From Elusimicrobiota bacterium (lineage in GTDB: Bacteria > Elusimicrobiota > Elusimicrobia > JACQJN01): 11,594 bases of DNA. The DNA is taken from NCBI GenBank assembly GCA_016205045.1, contig JACQJM010000254.1, positions 1 through 11,594 of the forward strand, read 5' to 3'. Positions 8,701-11,594 of the stretch are shown in pieces. Within the stretch, counting starts at the first letter, position 1. Each line of letters starts with the position of its first letter. Below the pieces are notes generated by a model. That model was not told where the DNA came from, did not search any database, and saw nothing but the letters and a program-made list of their open reading frames with translations. The position numbers were made by a program, and so were the translations under genes.

Positions 8701-8834
8701 GATTCTTCATCCGAAGTTTTATCCTCTTTACTCCACGCCGCGGTGCCCCCCCAAAAAAGAAAGCCGGCCATCAGGATTACTCCCCAAAATCGGTGTTCGT
8801 AAAAGGCCTTTCCAGAAGAAATCAATGATTGCAT
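5703..8834 (-). CDS. Large exported TPR-repeat protein
   Basis: The 1043-aa protein starts with a signal peptide or anchor (hydrophobic residues about 16-34, then AAWSKEDK); there is no lipobox cysteine. The remainder is an almost continuous array of tetratricopeptide-like helix pairs of 33-38 residues. Examples are FGIAEVFFHEGQYKQALPQY near the N-terminus and NLGISYKRARSFKEAAETF near the C-terminus. Many units have the A-x-y-P-x-s-x-x-a-x-A form seen in CpoB/YbgF and BamD-type periplasmic TPR proteins. The C-terminus is Lys-rich and polar. The ATG lies 1 nt after the stop of the transposase-like gene, with AGGGG as ribosome-binding site 7-8 nt upstream inside that gene's last codons. It is likely a periplasmic scaffold for the motor encoded downstream. 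CpoB plays a loosely similar role beside Tol-Pal, but this protein is far larger. Confidence 0.92.
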   Translation of the reverse strand: MQSLISSGKAFYEHRFWGVILMAGFLFWGGTAAWSKEDKTSDEESRAWKMLQTEALNNRAPDNNLELLNKFIRSYPQGEHAADARFGIAEVFFHEGQYKQALPQYQLLVDQKDPVYHDDAFLRIGEIRYNTGDIVEARKAWEKLVDRTFGRSVLIAEGLYGLTLCELHDKNYLAATQNVDRLIRKFPSYQNLAKVREIVGILRFQEKNFKEAVEALEGINTPSAAFYRGLSYFHQKQYLEAAEAFGKLPVMTTGTYAELGAYFKAECFRMAQNDTLAASAYEVFMRQYPQSRLKVYSLVHRARSLYRLGNLTEASNCLDNVKQMQSSKEIQGYALYLEAEISAKRNDYARAVALLDRAIRGVSSSDQPDLYASIFVAKGYYMLKMGNSKEAADVMRDLVHELPYHPLGMAAFMLLGNEAYARNDWKAAVSSYETALFKYKYTPLSDVAMAMMLATYFQSEKFQELVTNANRVMKVVISQFPAQDFMWRSYSYLLMAEAYYRLKLYADASRYYEQAMKHPNLSSQARLYLAWSKYHEEKFPEAIHWAQQVLNQVGFHEDYKGSAHFLMAGSYFNQKNFDAAAEGFQSFRKRYPKDSHVPESWLQEGWAHQQAHFFADALKTWGKLVALFPQNPLAQEAQLQIGRLYFQARQYKAAVKAFSNFMSLWPQAPLASEAQWNLAQSYYNAKQYPSAIQAYESFLEKFPQDSRLPDGKNQLMLSYYHQAMRSKDTKLLTKFVEVYPKSDLAPDAQYELAQLYFQGKRWPEAVREFRKLLLEYPGTTQAPLALLAIAHSQEHLKKLEAAITEYESLLQLFPTNPVALDGAMRLGAIYFGMNKFKEAAKAFQFVVDREAPQEIKINAMYNLGISYKRARSFKEAAETFDLFAKTFEDDPKQIDALLEEANIYRTLEDPANALVAYQKILKSKKAEPPMKMEIHNQMGEIYKKMGDAKKAAEAYSQLIPLTPPQQDARLLGLAQLAALYEEQQAWEKAMGVYNHIRRSQGRQDWVRSALKRMKEIQDFLRVQKKKTVDGQKTAPPDTEARGG

Positions 8835-8835
8835 A

Positions 8836-9597
8836 TTAGTCCCCTATGCCCTCCGGTTGAGTAAGTAACTTCATCAGCCGTTGAACTCGCTGTTGCACGG
8901 TGAGAAATCGATGATTATACCGCCACACAACCTCAGCCAAATATAAAGGAAATCTTTTTTGATTGGACCTCCCACCGCTCACCAGCCTCTGCTTTCGAAA
9001 GTAGCTCCAAAAACCTTCCAAGCCGTTGAGCGGATTCCCATGGGTCCTAGAGTCGCGGCCATTCAATAAATGTTTTATAGAATGGTTCAAAGAACCGCCA
9101 TTTTGCTTCTTATATAAATCGGAACAAACAATAGAACCTTTTTTCAACTCCATTCGAATGGTGTAAATTAATTTCCGAACTTTTTTTTCTTTAATCACTT
9201 TGGCCCACACCTGCCCTCCTCGGCATAAAATACCCAAAACGGTAGGGGCTGGGCCTACAGATAAGGGACCTTCTCCACGGGCAGGAAAGTCTATGGGGGC
9301 AATGGTTTTCATCGCTTGGATATCATGAAGAAGAGGCGGGACCACCTGAGCCATGCGAGCACGGATTAGACTCAACGCCCGCAGAATGCGCTGCCGATGC
9401 AGCCCCGTTTCCTTGGCAATGGATTGGCTGTGCAACCCCCGCACATGCCCTCTTAAAACCGCTTCCCATTGCGGACGGCTTAGCTGCAAAGGGGGACCCG
9501 GGCGCCAATCGTAACGGCACCGCGCACAACGACGTCGCTGTCTTCGAATGCTCCATACTTTAAGATGCCCACAACGAGGGCACTCTTCTCTTCTCAT
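8836..9597 (-). CDS. ISXO2/IS1595-like transposase, first cistron of the operon
   Basis: This 253-aa protein has the full IS1595-type layout. The N-terminal zinc ribbon has C6-x2-C9 and C24-x2-C27. A helix-turn-helix follows at about 55-80 (SIAKETGLHRQRILRAL). The DDE-type domain comes last: D160 in GSIVCSDLYKKQ, NHS at 171-173, E194 in NPLNGLEGFWSYFRK, and the closing YLAEVVWRYNHR. D103 may be the first catalytic Asp, but the usual E-x-D-E context is lost, so activity is uncertain. The ATG has GAGGA 6 nt upstream. The stop is followed by one T and then the ATG of the TPR gene (TAATATG), leaving no non-coding IS end on this side. An A8 run (9188-9181) lies between the D103 and D160 codons. 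It could be an active IS transposase, a decaying copy or a domesticated DNA-binding regulator; context favours the last. Confidence 0.85.
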   Translation of the reverse strand: MRREECPRCGHLKVWSIRRQRRRCARCRYDWRPGPPLQLSRPQWEAVLRGHVRGLHSQSIAKETGLHRQRILRALSLIRARMAQVVPPLLHDIQAMKTIAPIDFPARGEGPLSVGPAPTVLGILCRGGQVWAKVIKEKKVRKLIYTIRMELKKGSIVCSDLYKKQNGGSLNHSIKHLLNGRDSRTHGNPLNGLEGFWSYFRKQRLVSGGRSNQKRFPLYLAEVVWRYNHRFLTVQQRVQRLMKLLTQPEGIGD

Positions 9598-9617
9598 GCG
9601 TCATCCTCACTGTTCGT

Positions 9618-9744
9618 CAAGTGTCCCACGTTGAGTCCCCCAGGGGTGGGGTGGCCAAAAGCTAAGTGGCACAGATTCAAGTGGCACGACTTTAAGTGGC
9701 GTATTTCTAAGTGGCCTAATTGTAAGTGGCTTATGTTAAGTGGC
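9618..9744 (+). repeat. Iteron-like TAAGTGGC array, 15-bp period
   Basis: Six perfect AAGTGGC heptamers start at 9664, 9679, 9694, 9709, 9724 and 9738, giving spacings of 15, 15, 15, 15 and 14. Five of the six are preceded by T and one by C. The 7-bp sequences between them all differ. A degenerate unit (GGGTGGC at 9649) keeps the phase, and two weaker ones (AAGTGTC at 9619, GAGTCCC at 9633) continue it toward the gene. Conserved cores with divergent spacers suggest selection on the core rather than a recent tandem duplication. The array fills the leader between the minus-strand promoter and the transposase-like gene. In that RNA the core reads GCCACUUA. Confidence 0.88.
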
Positions 9745-9769
9745 TGATTTGCGACTATCATACCTTATA

Positions 9770-9797
9770 ACCATAGCAGGGTTAATTTTTTTGTCAA
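9770..9797 (-). promoter_or_regulatory. Sigma70-like promoter with extended -10
   Basis: On the minus strand a perfect TTGACA (9797-9792) is followed after 16 bp by TATGGT (9775-9770), preceded by TGC, which gives the extended -10 form TGnTATnnT. Transcription would start near 9763, about 20 bp before the first TAAGTGGC unit and about 165 nt before the transposase-like ATG. A TATGAT at 9762-9757 is an alternative -10 without a good -35. This is the only strong promoter I see for the long operon. Confidence 0.65.
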
Positions 9798-9807
9798 GGG
9801 AAACTTT

Positions 9808-9945
9808 AAGCATCTAAATCCCTTGGCACTTTTCTGATGATAAATTAACGATTATTCTTCACCCAGAACTTAGAACTTCACTGAGATGGGAGACAAATCC
9901 CCCGAAGAAGCAAATAAAGCGGTTTATTAGGCCTCTTAGATGCTT
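9808..9945. other. Gene-free stretch with a 10-bp inverted repeat
   Basis: AAGCATCTAA at 9808-9817 is exactly inverted as TTAGATGCTT at 9936-9945, bounding 138 bp. Inside I see only a weak AT hairpin (AATAAA / TTTATT at 9913-9928) and no open frame of note. Between 9946 and the response regulator stop at 10013 there is one imperfect hairpin near 9949-9967 and no clear U-tract terminator. The boundaries could be the termini of a decayed small element, or chance. Confidence 0.35.
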
Positions 9946-10012
9946 TTCGGATGCCTATTGCGGATCCCTGATTTTATAAGGCTTTCTTCAGCTGGCGGTA
10001 GACAATATTATG

Positions 10013-10723
10013 TCACGAAGAAAGTGTCGAAATAAACTGAAGCCCCACTCCCTTGTGAGTGATAATAAATTTGGATGCGTCCGATCCCAATTTCTTACGG
10101 ATGCGCTGAGCGTGTAGCTCGATCGTTTTGGAATCTTTGCCGTACTTTGCAGGTTCTTTCCAAACATTCTTGGCGATCTTTTCCCAAGGGATCACCTCGG
10201 GACTCTTGAGTGCCACGAAGTGAAGAAGATCGAATTCTTTAGGGGTCAGCGGTGGGACTGGTTTATTGGCCACCAGGACGCGATGCTCTTTCGGGTCTAT
10301 ACTCACAGGGCCCACCACTAACTTTTCTGCATTTTTGGGTGCGGCAGAAGAGAGAATGAGAACCTGAATATATCCCAACACCTGCTCCCAAGGCCCCCCC
10401 TTGACCAGATAGCCGTCTGCCCCGTGTTCCCGACTTTCAATAAGTTGTCCATCCTGATGATGCGCCGTAAAAACCAATATAGGGATTCCACAGGTAGTCA
10501 GATTTTTTTTAAGGACATCCACCACCTCAAAACCGGATATATCAGGGAGATTCAAATCTAAAAGAATAGCGGAAGGATTCTTAAGCCTGGCTTCTTGGAT
10601 TCCTTGGTGACCATCGCTGGCGGTGTACACTACAAAATCAGCTTCCGAAAAGCACTGTCCTAACCCTTGACGCAAGGCAGGATTGTCATCCACAATCAAA
10701 ATAGAAGGTTTGTCGGTCCCCAT
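10013..10723 (-). CDS. OmpR/PhoB-family response regulator (orphan)
   Basis: This 236-aa two-domain transcription regulator has a receiver domain at about residues 6-122 with D12/D13, phosphoacceptor D56 in AILLDLNLPDISG, T86 and K108 all present. It should therefore be phosphorylatable. A winged-helix DNA-binding domain (about 138-232) follows, with LTPKEFDLLHFVA, the recognition-helix region SKTIELHAQRIRKKLG and a KGVGLQF wing. No histidine kinase gene lies in the window. The ATG lies only 2 nt after AGGA, closer than ideal, but no better start precedes the receiver domain. Its own promoter and the 415-bp gap downstream make it a separate unit from the exb operon. Regulation of that operon is possible but untested. 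Confidence 0.93.
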   Translation of the reverse strand: MGTDKPSILIVDDNPALRQGLGQCFSEADFVVYTASDGHQGIQEARLKNPSAILLDLNLPDISGFEVVDVLKKNLTTCGIPILVFTAHHQDGQLIESREHGADGYLVKGGPWEQVLGYIQVLILSSAAPKNAEKLVVGPVSIDPKEHRVLVANKPVPPLTPKEFDLLHFVALKSPEVIPWEKIAKNVWKEPAKYGKDSKTIELHAQRIRKKLGSDASKFIITHKGVGLQFISTLSS

Positions 10724-10740
10724 TATCCTGTCTATTATAA

Positions 10741-10769
10741 AGGATAAACCAAGTTCAATAAATTGTCAA
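10741..10769 (-). promoter_or_regulatory. Sigma70-like promoter of the response regulator
   Basis: On the minus strand a perfect TTGACA (10769-10764) is followed after 17 bp by TATCCT (10746-10741), giving a start near 10734 and a leader of roughly 11 nt. A perfect TATAAT lies at 10739-10734, but it would start transcription almost at the ATG and lacks a -35. Confidence 0.55.
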
Positions 10770-10821
10770 GATATAAATTTTTTACGACCTCACCCAGTTC
10801 TCAGCTCGGCCAGATTCCTCG

Positions 10822-10870
10822 GCGGTTGCGACCGCAGGGACGCGGCGCCATCTGCGGCGCGCTCTGCGTC
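10822..10870. other. GC-rich double hairpin between genes
   Basis: GCGGT-TGCG-ACCGC (10822-10835) is followed by a longer imperfect stem. That stem pairs GACGC with GCGTC (10839-10843 / 10866-10870) outside GCGCC-ATCTGC-GGCGC (10845-10860). It starts 3 bp beyond the stop of the small membrane-protein gene and is much more GC-rich than its surroundings. No U-tract follows on the minus strand, so it may be an imperfect terminator or a dispersed intergenic repeat. Confidence 0.4.
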
Positions 10871-10872
10871 TC

Positions 10873-11343
10873 TTATAGTTCCGTCCTTGCGAACTTCTGG
10901 TAGAGTGAGTTTAAATCTCGAATATTCTGGACAGGGGGTGACCAAACCTCTTTTATATGGAAATAGACCGCGGGTTTTTCAAATATCTGTAATTTTTTAC
11001 CTTCCAGATTCACCCACTCCTTTGAGGATATCACTTCTAAAACCACTTTATTAGATGTGGGCAGTCCGTTAGAAGCCTCCACCCAATCTAAAAAGGCTTT
11101 ACCCCGAGTCCGCCCCACCACTATTATTTTCACTGGATTCTCTAGTGGGGATAACACACTTTTTCCCCATCGGGCGATGAGTGGGTATCGAGAATGACGA
11201 GGATTCAGGGCATATAAAAAGGAAGGAAACCCAGCCGGCCGATAGAAAAACGCGATATATATTGCCACAAATCCGGAGGTTAAAAAGAAAAAGCCCGAAA
11301 ACAACATAACCCAGCGATGTATTCGTTTTTGCTCAGATGGCAT
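10873..11343 (-). CDS. Unrecognised membrane-anchored protein, 156 aa
   Basis: I do not recognise this protein. A short basic N-terminus (MPSEQKRIHRW) precedes one hydrophobic segment (about residues 12-33, VMLFSGFFFLTSGFVAIYIA). A soluble region of about 120 residues follows with mixed alpha/beta character (VKIIVVGRTRGKAF, NKVVLEVISSKEW, KPAVYFHIKEVW). It has no cysteine and no motif I can name. It is probably an inner-membrane protein with a periplasmic domain, or an uncleaved signal anchor. No clear ribosome-binding site precedes the ATG, and the MITE-like element ends 15 bp upstream of it. The gene may therefore have lost its original leader or be poorly expressed. An in-frame stop at 11385-11383 rules out a much longer N-terminus. 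Confidence 0.6.
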   Translation of the reverse strand: MPSEQKRIHRWVMLFSGFFFLTSGFVAIYIAFFYRPAGFPSFLYALNPRHSRYPLIARWGKSVLSPLENPVKIIVVGRTRGKAFLDWVEASNGLPTSNKVVLEVISSKEWVNLEGKKLQIFEKPAVYFHIKEVWSPPVQNIRDLNSLYQKFARTEL

Positions 11344-11357
11344 GAAGATTATTACTG

Positions 11358-11594
11358 GACTTTTGCAAATTTGATATAGAGCCTACCCTAATACCCCTCT
11401 CCCTTGATGGGAGAGGGCAGGGTGAGGGTGCGTGGAGGTGCTGTTACGACGATTTCCCCTCACCTTCATCCTCTCCCCTGGCCGTATGGAATTTGGGGCC
11501 AGGGACCATGCGAAAAGACGTTCTCCATATCGCAAGGCCCGCAAGGGGAGAGGAGATAGTTTATAGACCACATAAATCCGAGTTTGCAAAAGTC
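11358..11594. mobile_element. MITE-like element with 12-bp terminal inverted repeats
   Basis: GACTTTTGCAAA at 11358-11369 is exactly inverted as TTTGCAAAAGTC at 11583-11594, the last base of the window, bounding 237 bp with no credible gene. The interior is built of nested palindromes. CCCTCTCCC / GGGAGAGGG has a 5-nt loop (11395-11417). A large TCCTCTCCCC / GGGGAGAGGA stem (11469-11478 / 11545-11554) encloses CCCTGGCC / GGCCAGGG (11476-11483 / 11497-11504). The layout fits a non-autonomous element, possibly mobilised by an IS with matching ends. The target duplication cannot be checked because the right flank is missing, and the repeat may extend one or more bases outward. Confidence 0.6.
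11395..11417. repeat. Perfect 9-bp hairpin of the dispersed CCCTCTCCC type
   Basis: CCCTCTCCC and GGGAGAGGG pair fully around the loop TTGAT, followed by GGGTGAGGG. Hairpins of this wording are common as dispersed intergenic repeats in many bacterial genomes. On the minus strand such sequence creates spurious reading frames rich in HPHP and SHQGRG, as here. It is nested inside the MITE-like element. Confidence 0.6.

Noticed and set aside
9618..9744. A miniature CRISPR array
   Set aside because: Cores of 8 bp and spacers of 7 bp are far below CRISPR sizes, and no cas genes are present.
9565..9747. Plus-strand reading frame across the array giving a pentapeptide-like KWxxF repeat
   Set aside because: The 15-bp period is a multiple of three and automatically makes a five-residue repeat. 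The frame overlaps the transposase start antisense, has no convincing ribosome-binding site, and the spacers vary freely.
9949..9967. Imperfect hairpin as terminator of the response regulator gene
   Set aside because: The stem has a bulge and is not followed by a U-tract on the minus strand, so I do not call a terminator.
11383..11589. Minus-strand 68-codon frame inside the MITE-like element
   Set aside because: Its product is the typical spurious HPHP/SHQGRG translation of a dispersed palindromic repeat, with no sign of coding selection.

Overview
The window is about 11.6 kb of bacterial DNA of middling GC, and every gene I accept lies on the minus strand, so it reads right to left. It suggests a Gram-negative (diderm) bacterium. 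The evidence is a proton-channel/TonB energy-transduction set, an OmpA-like periplasmic protein and a secreted Ig-like protein. FlgD-like domains next to a long TPR protein and an ExbB-ExbD-ExbD-TonB set remind me of candidate phyla such as Omnitrophota or Elusimicrobiota. That placement is an inference from gene style, not a phylogenetic result.

Layout from the right edge. (1) 11358-11594 is a 237-bp MITE-like element with perfect 12-bp terminal inverted repeats, packed with hairpins. It ends 15 bp before the start of a small unrecognised membrane-anchored protein (11343-10873). (2) After a GC-rich double hairpin comes an orphan OmpR/PhoB-type response regulator (10723-10013) with its own sigma70-like promoter. 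(3) A gene-free stretch (10012-9598) holds a 10-bp inverted repeat, a strong TTGACA / extended -10 promoter, and directly downstream of it a regular array of TAAGTGGC repeats with a 15-bp period. (4) This leader feeds an ISXO2/IS1595-like transposase gene (9597-8836). (5) One nucleotide after its stop begins a tightly packed operon: a 1043-aa TPR protein, an ExbB/TolQ proton channel, two consecutive ExbD/TolR proteins, a TonB/TolA-like transducer (GTG start), an OmpA-like/FlgD-like periplasmic protein, a 672-aa secreted protein with Ig-like domains and a C-terminal FlgD-like domain, and the first nine codons of another gene at the left edge. Junctions overlap or are a few bases apart throughout, except for a 26-bp gap carrying a strong ribosome-binding site before exbB.

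Together the operon looks like a proton-motive-force-driven envelope machine. ExbB and the two ExbD proteins would form the motor, the TonB-like protein would span the periplasm, and the TPR and OmpA/FlgD-like proteins would be periplasmic adaptors. The last complete gene would make a surface or secreted client.

The most unusual point is at the head of this operon. A transposase-like protein sits as first cistron, with no room for an IS end between it and the TPR gene, and its leader carries a helically regular repeat array just downstream of the promoter. This looks more like a settled transposase-derived DNA-binding protein with its own operator or leader array than a fresh insertion. A second oddity is that two genes of the operon begin with the same G-rich GGGGTTAGGGG sequence in the same frame right after the start codon (protein pattern MxxKxGVRG).
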